From assembly GCF_903181435.1 (NCBI RefSeq), contig NZ_CAEUHO010000004.1, positions 1,178,001 to 1,242,000 of the forward strand: a stretch of DNA of 64,000 nucleotides, given 5' to 3'. The DNA comes from Bacteroides acidifaciens. Its GTDB lineage: Bacteria > Bacteroidota > Bacteroidia > Bacteroidales > Bacteroidaceae. Position numbers and translations under genes: made by a program. Below are positions 52,634-60,745 of the stretch, piece by piece (positions within the stretch are counted from its first letter, which is position 1; each line of letters opens with the position of its first letter). The notes under the pieces were generated by a model that saw only the letters and a program-made list of their open reading frames with translations, was not told the DNA's origin and made no database searches.

Positions 52634-53319
52634 TATTCCCAGTTACCAGCACCATTGTTCGGAGTGTCGATAGAACCTACCATCAAACCGCAGTATCTAC
52701 CCAATTTGTTCTGAACATCTTTTAAGTTAATGATTTCTTGTTTGTCAAGTCCGCCCAAATAAGTTTCGTACGGAGCTTTTACTTCGAACAGGAATACAGG
52801 AGCACCAGACTTAGCAGTATCGTTCTTAACATTCATTTCGAACTGTGCACCGCCTCCGTAAGGAATGTATCTCATAGAGTCTGCATTGAATCCTTTCGGG
52901 AAAATAGTATCCATAACGGCTACCCACATGGTGTCGCGTTTGAAGTTTTCAAGTCCCCATTTCTTAACTTCGTCATATTTGCCTGTCTTCTTCGCTTTGT
53001 TGATGATAGACATAGCTTTCTTTTCTGTCAAACCCTCTTCCAGTTGCTTGTCTGTCAACTGTCCCATTTTCATAACGAACGGCAACTTTTGATTTTTAAC
53101 GAAATCAATCAGTGAGTCAAATTTGTCTGTGTACATTCCGTGGTGAAGCGTGCGGTATTCCTGCTGTGCTTTACGGATGTCAATCAAACGGGCAATGACT
53201 GCTTTTTCTCTGTCTTTTTTTGCGTTTTCAAAATTGATAGGACCCATAATGCTGTTGTAGCAGATATAAACCAATGCGGCAGCACAGAGCACTAATACAA
53301 TATTAAATACTGTTTTCAT
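52633..53319 (-). CDS. Membrane-anchored pilin/pseudopilin-like protein
   Basis: A 228-residue protein with one N-terminal membrane helix (about 4-22) and a long periplasmic part. The segment right after the helix (AVIARLIDIRKAQQEYRTLH, about 40-59, followed by GMYTDKFDSLIDFV) resembles the helix-to-loop region of type IV pilins and type II pseudopilins. A prepilin cleavage motif (Gly then Phe/Met-Thr-Glu) is not clear, so this is only a structural resemblance. It is the first gene of a three-gene unit with DUF3822 and rsmD. A -7 box TATTTTTG (53355-53362, minus strand) lies 36 bases upstream. Confidence 0.6.
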   Translation of the reverse strand: MKTVFNIVLVLCAAALVYICYNSIMGPINFENAKKDREKAVIARLIDIRKAQQEYRTLHHGMYTDKFDSLIDFVKNQKLPFVMKMGQLTDKQLEEGLTEKKAMSIINKAKKTGKYDEVKKWGLENFKRDTMWVAVMDTIFPKGFNADSMRYIPYGGGAQFEMNVKNDTAKSGAPVFLFEVKAPYETYLGGLDKQEIINLKDVQNKLGRYCGLMVGSIDTPNNGAGNWE

Positions 53320-53414
53320 GATAAATTATGTTTTTAGTTGTTATATTCGCATCGCAAAAATAGAATAAATAAATTTAAATACGATAGTTCAGGGAACTTT
53401 TTTCTCGTACAAAA

Positions 53415-54833
53415 ATGATAAATAACTATTTAGAAAGGCAAATTAAGGAAAATTTTCCTTACCAACCAACTTTAGAGCAGGAAATTGCTGTAAAATCTCT
53501 TTCAGAGTTTCTTTTGTCCACTTCGGTGGACGAAGTTTTTATCCTCAGAGGTTACGCCGGTACAGGTAAAACATCTCTTGTAGGTGCCTTGGTGAAAACG
53601 ATGGACCAGTTGCAGCAAAAATCAGTTTTGTTGGCTCCGACAGGTCGTGCGGCGAAAGTTTTTTCGGCATATGCGGGACATTCGGCTTTTACTATCCATA
53701 AGAAAATATACAGACAACAGTCCTTCTCCAATGAGTTGAGTAATTTTTCAATCAATGACAATCTGTCTACAAATACATTGTTCATTGTTGATGAAGCTTC
53801 CATGATTTCAAATGAGGGGCTGTCCGGTAGTGTATTCGGCACAGGACGTTTGTTGGATGACTTGGTACAATTCGTATATTCGGGGCAAGGATGCCGTCTT
53901 CTGTTGATGGGAGATACGGCACAGCTTCCCCCTGTAGGAGAGGAGTTGAGTCCGGCGCTTTTTACCGATGCGTTGAAAGGTTATGGGCTTGAAGTACGTG
54001 AGGTCGATTTGACTCAGGTAGTCCGCCAAGTACAAGAGTCCGGTATTTTGTGGAATGCTACACAGTTGAGGCAATTGATTGTGGAAGATGAATGTTACTC
54101 TTTGCCTAAGATAAAGGTGACAGGTTTTCCCGACATAAAGGTAGTGCCGGGCACGGAATTGATTGACGAACTGAACAATTGCTATGACCATGACGGAATG
54201 GACGAAACGATTGTTATTTGCCGTTCTAATAAACGCGCGAACCTATATAATAACGGAATACGTGCTCAGATTCTTTGGCGGGAAGATGAATTGAATACAG
54301 GAGATATGTTGATGGTTGCCAAGAACAACTATTACTGGACAGAGAAATATAAAGAAATGGACTTCATTGCCAATGGTGAAATTGCTATTGTCCGTCGTGT
54401 CCGTCGTACCTGCGAAATGTACGGCTTCCGTTTTGCAGAAGTCACCCTCCGGTTTCCCGACCAGAATGATTTTGAGCTGGATGCTAATTTGTTGTTGGAT
54501 ACTTTGCATTCAGACTCTCCTGCATTGCCGAAAGCGGATAATGACCGATTGTTCTATACGGTACTGGAAGACTATATAGATATTCCCAATAAGCGTGACC
54601 GGATGAAGAAGATGAAAGCTGACCCGTATTATAATGCGTTACAAGTAAAGTATGCCTATGCGGTGACTTGCCATAAAGCACAGGGCGGACAGTGGCAGAA
54701 TGTATTCTTGGACCAGGGATATATGACGGACGAGTATCTGACTCCCGATTATTTCCGTTGGTTGTATACGGCGTTCACACGTGCGACGAAGACTTTGTAT
54801 TTGGTGAATTATCCGAAGGAGCAGGTGGAATAG
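53415..54833 (+). CDS. RecD/Pif1-like ATP-dependent DNA helicase
   Basis: A 472-residue superfamily 1B helicase/ATPase with 5'-3' polarity expected. Walker A is GYAGTGKTS (about 45-53), Walker B is VDEASM (about 124-129), motif III is LLMGDTAQLPPVGEELSPAL, and the C-terminal UvrD_C_2 domain carries YAVTCHKAQGGQW near residue 415. It lacks the N-terminal domain of RecD2 and has no RecB/RecC neighbours, so it probably acts alone. It is divergent from the pilin-like gene. Confidence 0.9.
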   Translation: MINNYLERQIKENFPYQPTLEQEIAVKSLSEFLLSTSVDEVFILRGYAGTGKTSLVGALVKTMDQLQQKSVLLAPTGRAAKVFSAYAGHSAFTIHKKIYRQQSFSNELSNFSINDNLSTNTLFIVDEASMISNEGLSGSVFGTGRLLDDLVQFVYSGQGCRLLLMGDTAQLPPVGEELSPALFTDALKGYGLEVREVDLTQVVRQVQESGILWNATQLRQLIVEDECYSLPKIKVTGFPDIKVVPGTELIDELNNCYDHDGMDETIVICRSNKRANLYNNGIRAQILWREDELNTGDMLMVAKNNYYWTEKYKEMDFIANGEIAIVRRVRRTCEMYGFRFAEVTLRFPDQNDFELDANLLLDTLHSDSPALPKADNDRLFYTVLEDYIDIPNKRDRMKKMKADPYYNALQVKYAYAVTCHKAQGGQWQNVFLDQGYMTDEYLTPDYFRWLYTAFTRATKTLYLVNYPKEQVE

Positions 54834-54874
54834 TTGCCTTGGATAAATAAGTATAATATGGAAATTCTTTTTTT

Positions 54875-55062
54875 ATGGTCGCATAGTCTTCTATAGAAGT
54901 GTTGGATAAATATAAACTGGGGACATCTGCCAATATCAAAAAATTGCGTAAGGCAACATTGGAGAAAGATTTAATTGATATACTTCTGGGAATGTAATTG
55001 AAATTCAGGACCCGGCATTTGAGTATTGGTTGTAGTATGTGTATAAATATCATAGTAATTGA
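54875..55062 (+). pseudogene. C-terminal remnant of an AAA-type (archaeal-ATPase/DUF234-like) ATPase gene
   Basis: Translated in two frames, the stretch reads SSIEVLDKYKLGTSANIKKL, then KDLIDILLG, shifts frame near 54990, and continues as NVIEIQDPAFEYWL. This is the typical C-terminal end of the ATPase family common in Bacteroides (LGTSAN... and DPxFxxW). There is an in-frame stop at 54884-54886, a frameshift near 54990 and another stop at 55033-55035. The rest of the gene is absent; the fragment lies directly behind the helicase gene. No product is expected. Confidence 0.65.
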
Positions 55063-55067
55063 AATAT

Positions 55068-55116
55068 GAAAACAGCAATAATCAAGTTTCGGACTTTACT
55101 ATTGCTGTTTTCTTTT
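55068..55116 (+). terminator. Terminator downstream of the ATPase remnant
   Basis: A perfect 13-bp stem (55068-55080 with 55100-55112) followed by a T-rich tail on the plus strand. It may have belonged to the decayed ATPase gene and may now serve the helicase gene. Confidence 0.75.
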
Positions 55117-55204
55117 CTATTCATAAAGACTTTTATAATGTCTCTCTTGGCGATATTTTAATCACTTATTAATGACTCATACCTATTGAAAACTGTTCGT
55201 TACA

Positions 55205-56698
55205 TCATTTACGTTCAATTTTGTATTCGGTAGCAAGTTCCAAGTTTGGGATAGTTTGGTCAGGTTTTAAGTAAAGAGTCTCTACATATTCTCCATTAAA
55301 TTTGAAAGTGTGCAATACCGGACATTGAGTCAGGTCAATGCGTTCGACATAATCGCTACCTGGACGTTGTACTTTCATGTTGATTGCTTGGAGATTGTCA
55401 CTGATAAACACTAAATCCTCACAACCGGAACCGAAATATCTGGCGGATAATAAATCAAATGAAGTGATCGGATTATCTCCAAAATTGAATTCTTTCATAT
55501 AAATAGTGGCAGTATTTGTAATTGTCAGTAACGTTACTTTATGCAACTTGGATATGTCTACTTTTTCTAAATCACTGCTACCTTTTATCTGTATGGTAGT
55601 CAGGTTGGGGAAATATTCCAATCCGTTGAGGTCATTTACCGTTTTTGTACAGGTAAATTCGGTTGCCTTCATTCCGTCTTCTGTAATGATGTATTCATTG
55701 TCGGCTAATCTCACTAGCCATCCGTTTGTTTCGGCATATTCTGCGATAACCCAGTTTGAAATAGATGCAACTGGTGTATTCGGATCTGCTTGGATGATGC
55801 TGATTTCTGCATTTTTCAAACTGTTTTCCACACGGACAGAACCGACTCTAGCATTTGAAGCAGCCAAAAGTTTGTAGGATAATGTGCTGGTTGTTATACC
55901 TCTGTCATCTGTTTGCTGCTTGGAAATCGTTTGATTAGTAATCCATTCTGCGCCGCTTACAACTGAAGGCGTATACTCAAGATTACTTTCTACCGTGAAG
56001 GAAATAGTTTGTTCCGATAAATCATATTTCTGCGATGTCTCTGACGGGGTGATTGTAAAGTAAGGTACACAGGCTTGTGTGATATTTACTACTATCGGTT
56101 CGTCAAGAAGCGGACTTTCCAAAGTAACGTCGGCTGAACGGATTTTGTATGTCTCGTTTTCGGCAACGGAGAACAATAGTGTTGTTTTACCGATAAATTC
56201 GCTTTGTTTTTCTAATGTCAGCCACTCCTTGCTGTCATCGCTGTAAGTAATGGTAAAATCGGAAACATTACTTTCAAACTTGATAGACACATCACTTTTC
56301 TTTCGGGGCAAATCGATTTTTTGGTCGGTTAGTAAGTCTACAGCATATACTGGGGGACATTCCACTTGCAGGGGGACTACTGTAGAACCAACGAAGAATT
56401 TGAAAGTTGCAGTGCGGATTTCATCCAACGAGTTGGGATCAATGGTGAATGTAACTTCGTCTCCACTTTTTCCTGATGTAGCTGATGGATGTGCCCAGTC
56501 GTATGTGCCTGCTAATCTCCAGTCGTCCGAACTTGTGACGGTTACGGCAACTTCGCCTCCTAAACCGTTTATTTTTATTTCATTTGTTGATAATGAAAGC
56601 GAGTCATTCATTTCATTTACCGGTTCGTCGCTATCAGAGCAACCCCACAGAAAGAGGGTTGCTGACAATACTATCGATATTCTTTTTAATAGATTCAT
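55205..56698 (-). CDS. BACON-domain lipoprotein, last gene of the GH18 operon
   Basis: A 497-residue surface or periplasmic lipoprotein (LFLWGCSDS, Cys20). The first part contains a BACON-like domain (about 35-115; SSDDWRLAGTYDWAHPS). Two further immunoglobulin-like domains follow (about 120-210 and 215-305). The C-terminal part (about 310-497) has LNGLEYFPNLTTIQIKG, resembling a leucine-rich or DUF-type repeat fold. No catalytic motif is seen, so a glycan- or protein-binding role is likely. It follows the GH18 gene by 37 bases. Confidence 0.75.
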   Translation of the reverse strand: MNLLKRISIVLSATLFLWGCSDSDEPVNEMNDSLSLSTNEIKINGLGGEVAVTVTSSDDWRLAGTYDWAHPSATSGKSGDEVTFTIDPNSLDEIRTATFKFFVGSTVVPLQVECPPVYAVDLLTDQKIDLPRKKSDVSIKFESNVSDFTITYSDDSKEWLTLEKQSEFIGKTTLLFSVAENETYKIRSADVTLESPLLDEPIVVNITQACVPYFTITPSETSQKYDLSEQTISFTVESNLEYTPSVVSGAEWITNQTISKQQTDDRGITTSTLSYKLLAASNARVGSVRVENSLKNAEISIIQADPNTPVASISNWVIAEYAETNGWLVRLADNEYIITEDGMKATEFTCTKTVNDLNGLEYFPNLTTIQIKGSSDLEKVDISKLHKVTLLTITNTATIYMKEFNFGDNPITSFDLLSARYFGSGCEDLVFISDNLQAINMKVQRPGSDYVERIDLTQCPVLHTFKFNGEYVETLYLKPDQTIPNLELATEYKIERK

Positions 56699-56735
56699 TT
56701 TATGTATTTTATTTAAGCGTTAAAAGAGTTATATA

Positions 56736-58169
56736 TTAGCGTTCCGTACGAACAGTACTGTTTTTGGGATAATAATAACTTGGACGTATAAGGCTCTCGT
56801 CATACAATCCTAAGCAAACATTTTCGCAATATTTTAGCTGGTCTTTTCCCTCTTCGTCCGAAATATATTTGGGAGGAGTGGGAGAGAAAAACATATAGTA
56901 ACCATATCCTTTATTCTTTTTGGAACGTGCAGTGCTGGTACTTGTATCTCCTCTATCCCGAAAGAGCTCAATAGACATACCTGCACATTGTTTCAATGTC
57001 ATGCCTATGCCCGGATCTTCTGATCTTCCATAATCTGCTACGGAATAGTCGCAATATTGTCCGGGTTCTACTCCATCGATAATTTTTAGTTCATCGGCAT
57101 ATAAACTTCCCAAACTATATAGTGATACAATCTTTTCCGGCATAGCTTTCTTACATTCATACATTAAGCGGGAACCAGCTTCTACAGACTGTTCCGCCAG
57201 CCAAGGATTGGAAAGCACCGGATCATTCGAATATTCATCGTCAAAGGCTACACCGTCCAAGTTATATCCACGACAATAAGCGGCTATTTCACGGGCAAAC
57301 TCTTTGGCTCCCATTTCAGAAAGTTGGGCTACGCCTGCTTGATCATGATTTCCCAGGATGCTGATGATAACCCTCATGCCAGCTTTGCGGAGTGGTTGGA
57401 GATACTCATCATTGTGGTCGAGTAGGAATTGTACATTATCGTTGTTAGATATATATACTCGTTGTTTTTTGGCATCCCAGTTTATATTGGCTGCAAAAAG
57501 AACTACGTCATCAAAGAAATATTTGCCACTGGCTGTTTTGAATTCTAATGCATTAAGAGGATTTGCCTCATTCACTTCAAAGTAAATTACGGTTTTTACA
57601 GCATCTTCTCCTTTGTCATGATTGGCTTTATGACGACAATCCTGTACTAACAATACCATATGTTTGGACATTTCGGAAAATGAGATACTTTTGGTCGGTG
57701 AAGTTGCAGACAATGGGACGATGTACGTTTTATCTTCTTCCATGCCTTCAAAAGCAGTAAGTGTTACTTTCAGACCGGGAGTTGTCGTGTCATCCGGTGC
57801 GAGCAGACAAGCACCGTTGTTGGTGATTGTTACATTTTCTGCAGGAAACATTTCGAAATCCGTATTGTGGATGGCATTGTAGGTGGTTACATAGGATTCG
57901 TCTACGGTAATCGTTACATCTACTCCCGTTTTCGGTTGTTTAGAAAGACGGAATACAATATCAGTTGATTGTTCGTCATTGCGCAGTTCCACTATTGAGT
58001 TATTCTTGTTAGTGGCTGCATCAAGCAACATACCGTTGATTTGTGTGGCAGAAAGAAAAGCGCTTTCATCTGCTGTAAATTCAAGTTCTTCATCACAGGA
58101 TGTAAAAAGCCCTGCGGTAAATACTGCCAATGGCAAAAAAGCATATTTAATGTGGTTTATCATATTCAT
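56736..58169 (-). CDS. GH18 endo-beta-N-acetylglucosaminidase-like lipoprotein with BT_3987-type N-terminus
   Basis: A 477-residue lipoprotein (LFTSCDEE, Cys25). Residues about 30-175 form a DUF1735/BT_3987-like N-terminal domain. From about 190 on is a GH18 TIM barrel. The active-site strand is LDGVAFDDEYSN, with Asp305, Asp310 and Glu312. This resembles Endo H/F1-type enzymes, in which the middle Asp of the chitinase motif is also not always kept, so activity is plausible. Such enzymes cut the chitobiose core of N-glycans, releasing them from glycoproteins. It is third in an operon with a non-catalytic GH18-like protein and a LamG protein, typical of N-glycan utilisation loci. Confidence 0.88.
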   Translation of the reverse strand: MNMINHIKYAFLPLAVFTAGLFTSCDEELEFTADESAFLSATQINGMLLDAATNKNNSIVELRNDEQSTDIVFRLSKQPKTGVDVTITVDESYVTTYNAIHNTDFEMFPAENVTITNNGACLLAPDDTTTPGLKVTLTAFEGMEEDKTYIVPLSATSPTKSISFSEMSKHMVLLVQDCRHKANHDKGEDAVKTVIYFEVNEANPLNALEFKTASGKYFFDDVVLFAANINWDAKKQRVYISNNDNVQFLLDHNDEYLQPLRKAGMRVIISILGNHDQAGVAQLSEMGAKEFAREIAAYCRGYNLDGVAFDDEYSNDPVLSNPWLAEQSVEAGSRLMYECKKAMPEKIVSLYSLGSLYADELKIIDGVEPGQYCDYSVADYGRSEDPGIGMTLKQCAGMSIELFRDRGDTSTSTARSKKNKGYGYYMFFSPTPPKYISDEEGKDQLKYCENVCLGLYDESLIRPSYYYPKNSTVRTER

Positions 58170-58205
58170 ATTCTGTTAAAAGATTATTTGTAAAGAGGTA
58201 ACAGG

Positions 58206-59378
58206 TTATTTTTCGGGTAAGGTAACGAATTCCCATTTTGGAAGATTCTCGATGGTCAAGTTATACCCGCTTGCGCTGTGGTCTTTCACTGTTTGTTCTT
58301 CGCCTTCATCAAATTTCCAGTATGCTATCAAGCCTTCCGAGGCAGGATCTGCTGTATAGAAATGGTTGACAGCTTGAATTTCTTCGGCTGTAAGAGCACG
58401 GTTCCAAATACGCACTTCAGCTACTGAACCGTTGAAGAAACGTTGTTCATTGTAAGAATATCCAATCCAGAAACAGCGTGCTTGTCCACCGCTTTCGTCC
58501 GAATGTTTGGTTCCTAAGCTGACTGTCTTCAATCTTGAGAAATTTTTTGAGGCTTTTTCTATTCCGTCAATATATATCTTTGCCTCTCCTTCCTTGAAGG
58601 TGACAGCCACGTGATACCATTTGTTGCCGTCAAACTGTAAGTCGGAATTGGTAAGATTGCCGTTAGAGGTAGCGAGTTGAAGCTGGTTGGAAGGTACGCC
58701 TGCGTCGCCGATACGAAGTAGATACTCGCCTTCGATGCCCATCAGTGTGCTTATCTCATTTTTGAGTTGAGAGGCTTTAAAGAGTAGCTCCAGTGTATTT
58801 TCTTTCATATTATTGAATCTTGTATCATTGTTGAAGTCCGGATAGGCACGATTTTCGTTTAGGTTGCACACTACGTTGATAAGTGAGGCTCCATGAAACA
58901 CATAGTAATAATTCTTAGCGCTTTGCAGTACTTCGATTCCTTCGACAGAGTGGATGGTGACGGGCAATACATAAGTAAGGTCTGCGTCCAGTTCTCCTGT
59001 ATTGATAAATTGAATAGGTAGTATGTTGCTGGAAACAGCACCGGCTTTAATGGTCACTTTGTTCTCTTCCATTACATAATGTGTTTCGGGAAGTAGTATG
59101 GCTGCGTCGTCGTAATATGCACTCCGGTAGGTATCCAGTAATTCCGGTGCCGGTGCCATTGTTACTTTGATATCATGTGCTTCCGGTTTGGCTATTTTCA
59201 CCGAAAGCTCTTTTACTATATTGGTGTCTCCTGCTTTGAACAGGATTTCCTGAGTGAAGGCTGTTGTGGAAAGGAAAAGTTTGTTGTCGTAATGCTGTTC
59301 GTCTTCATTACTCTGACATCCGGTCAAGGTGATGGAGAAAGCGATGAACATCATCATTATTAATTTATTCAGTTTCAT
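58206..59378 (-). CDS. DUF1735 and LamG-domain lipoprotein
   Basis: A 390-residue lipoprotein (ITLTGCQSN, Cys21). The N-terminal half (about 30-165) is a DUF1735/BT_3987-like immunoglobulin-type domain. The C-terminal half (about 185-385) is a laminin-G/concanavalin-like lectin domain, shown by WYHVAVTFKEGEAKIYIDG and SVAEVRIWNRALTAEEIQA. These pairings are found next to GH18 enzymes in Bacteroides loci and probably bind glycans at the cell surface. It lies 10 bases after the GH18-like gene and 36 before the GH18 gene. Confidence 0.88.
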   Translation of the reverse strand: MKLNKLIMMMFIAFSITLTGCQSNEDEQHYDNKLFLSTTAFTQEILFKAGDTNIVKELSVKIAKPEAHDIKVTMAPAPELLDTYRSAYYDDAAILLPETHYVMEENKVTIKAGAVSSNILPIQFINTGELDADLTYVLPVTIHSVEGIEVLQSAKNYYYVFHGASLINVVCNLNENRAYPDFNNDTRFNNMKENTLELLFKASQLKNEISTLMGIEGEYLLRIGDAGVPSNQLQLATSNGNLTNSDLQFDGNKWYHVAVTFKEGEAKIYIDGIEKASKNFSRLKTVSLGTKHSDESGGQARCFWIGYSYNEQRFFNGSVAEVRIWNRALTAEEIQAVNHFYTADPASEGLIAYWKFDEGEEQTVKDHSASGYNLTIENLPKWEFVTLPEK

Positions 59379-59388
59379 AACTTGTTTT

Positions 59389-60498
59389 TTATTTAGCGGT
59401 TGGACTAAGGATATTAATTGCTTCTCTGACGTTGGGGTATACTTTTGCAGGATTGAAATAAAAATAATCCTGCTCTACTCCATCCACAGAGATTCCGGCT
59501 TTTATATAATCGGTTACTTCTTGCAGCGTCCATTCGGCAGCGGCAACGATGGCAGATTTCCCATTCACCATACCATATTGGTCACCCATGTTGCTGAGAT
59601 ATGGAGTGGTTACTCCCATAATAAAGCGGTCGGTCGGTACGCCTTTGGCAGATGCCATCAGTACGAGATAAGACATTTCGTAGAGATTTTTGGCACTGTG
59701 GGCGTTGACAATGATATACTTGCTTTCTACCAATATCTCTTTACCGATGACGTTCTGCGGACTTCCTTTGAAGATGAGTTCTTTGTCCGCATGAGCGACT
59801 TTCCACTCTGCCAGCAGATTGAAGAATGCACCTTGGCGTGCTGTTTCGGCAGCTGTCTTTTCTTCATCTTGCAACAGGGAGTTGAGGTCGAAGCCGGTGA
59901 AGTTAATCACTATACCGTCTGTTCCCAGTGCATTGATGGCATCCAATTGCCTGGCTGTTTCTTTTTTGCAGTATTCGATGAAACGTCGTGCATCGGCAAT
60001 AGCTGGATCTTCATCTGGTGTTTCATCTTCGCTCTCTAGTTCGTTTTCTTTCTCTGAAGTTTCCGTGTTGGAGGCATCTTCTGCCTCTTTTTCAAGAATG
60101 GCTTGCCAAGTGCTTTCGATGGCGTCAAAGTTGATCAGCCCTAATACTTTTGTTCCTTTTTTGCGGACTTTATCCATTTCAGTGATATGCATCTTATTCA
60201 CGTCGAAGATGTTATTCAGGCAGATATAATCTACGCTATCGGGTAGTGCCGTGAGGTGTTGGCTCTGATTGGCAGGGGGCGTGCTAAGGTTGTTCATGGA
60301 AACTATGACAATGGAATGTTCACTGGTCTTGAAGTTGTTGAGTGATTTCAGGTATTGAGCGTATAGTTCCGGATTCTGCTCTTCGATGGAAGGGTAACGG
60401 AGAGTAATGCTTTCCGATTCCGTCCATTCCGAACATGCTGCCAGCATCATCGGGCAGGCGATGAGTACAGGAAGTGTATATTTGAATATCTTTTTCAT
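59389..60498 (-). CDS. GH18-like lipoprotein without catalytic acids (putative glycan-binding)
   Basis: A 369-residue lipoprotein (LAACSEW, Cys22) with a GH18-like barrel. The strand that should carry DxxDxDxE reads GTDGIVINFTGFD: the proton-donor Glu is Thr201 and its helper Asp is Asn199. It is therefore probably not an enzyme and may serve as a surface glycan-binding protein. An acidic low-complexity insert (about residues 137-166, Glu/Asp/Thr-rich) is unusual. It is the first gene of the leftward operon. No TAnnTTTG promoter is visible just upstream. Confidence 0.85.
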   Translation of the reverse strand: MKKIFKYTLPVLIACPMMLAACSEWTESESITLRYPSIEEQNPELYAQYLKSLNNFKTSEHSIVIVSMNNLSTPPANQSQHLTALPDSVDYICLNNIFDVNKMHITEMDKVRKKGTKVLGLINFDAIESTWQAILEKEAEDASNTETSEKENELESEDETPDEDPAIADARRFIEYCKKETARQLDAINALGTDGIVINFTGFDLNSLLQDEEKTAAETARQGAFFNLLAEWKVAHADKELIFKGSPQNVIGKEILVESKYIIVNAHSAKNLYEMSYLVLMASAKGVPTDRFIMGVTTPYLSNMGDQYGMVNGKSAIVAAAEWTLQEVTDYIKAGISVDGVEQDYFYFNPAKVYPNVREAINILSPTAK

Positions 60499-60745
60499 AT
60501 TATTATAGTATAAAATAGTTTTTTGTTTATAGGGGTTGACTTACTACTAAGTTCTCCAAGTACTTGGTAGAATCTAATAGCAAGATATTCAGGAAGGTAT
60601 TAGATTATTTTCATTTTTCTCAGAAAAAAAGAGAAACTAGACTAAGTGTTTATTATATTAGCGTTGTTTTATTAGCAAAAGGGAGGAGAAAGTCGACATT
60701 CTCCTTTTTAGAGTTTAATAAAAGTATAACCGCTAAATTAAAAGT
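60499..60745. promoter_or_regulatory. Divergent intergenic region between GH18 operon and SusC, with dyad elements
   Basis: Holds a 12-bp perfect palindrome CCAAGTACTTGG (60556-60567), a 9-bp inverted pair (60571-60579 with 60598-60606) and a 7-bp hairpin (60684-60690 with 60699-60705) followed by a short T-run ahead of SusC. Neither strand shows a clear TTTG/TAnnTTTG promoter, so control by an ECF sigma factor or another regulator is likely. Confidence 0.5.

Noticed and set aside
54775..55053. 92-codon minus-strand frame near the helicase 3' end
   Set aside because: It is antisense to the ATPase remnant, whose plus-strand translation has recognisable motifs, and overlaps the end of the helicase gene.
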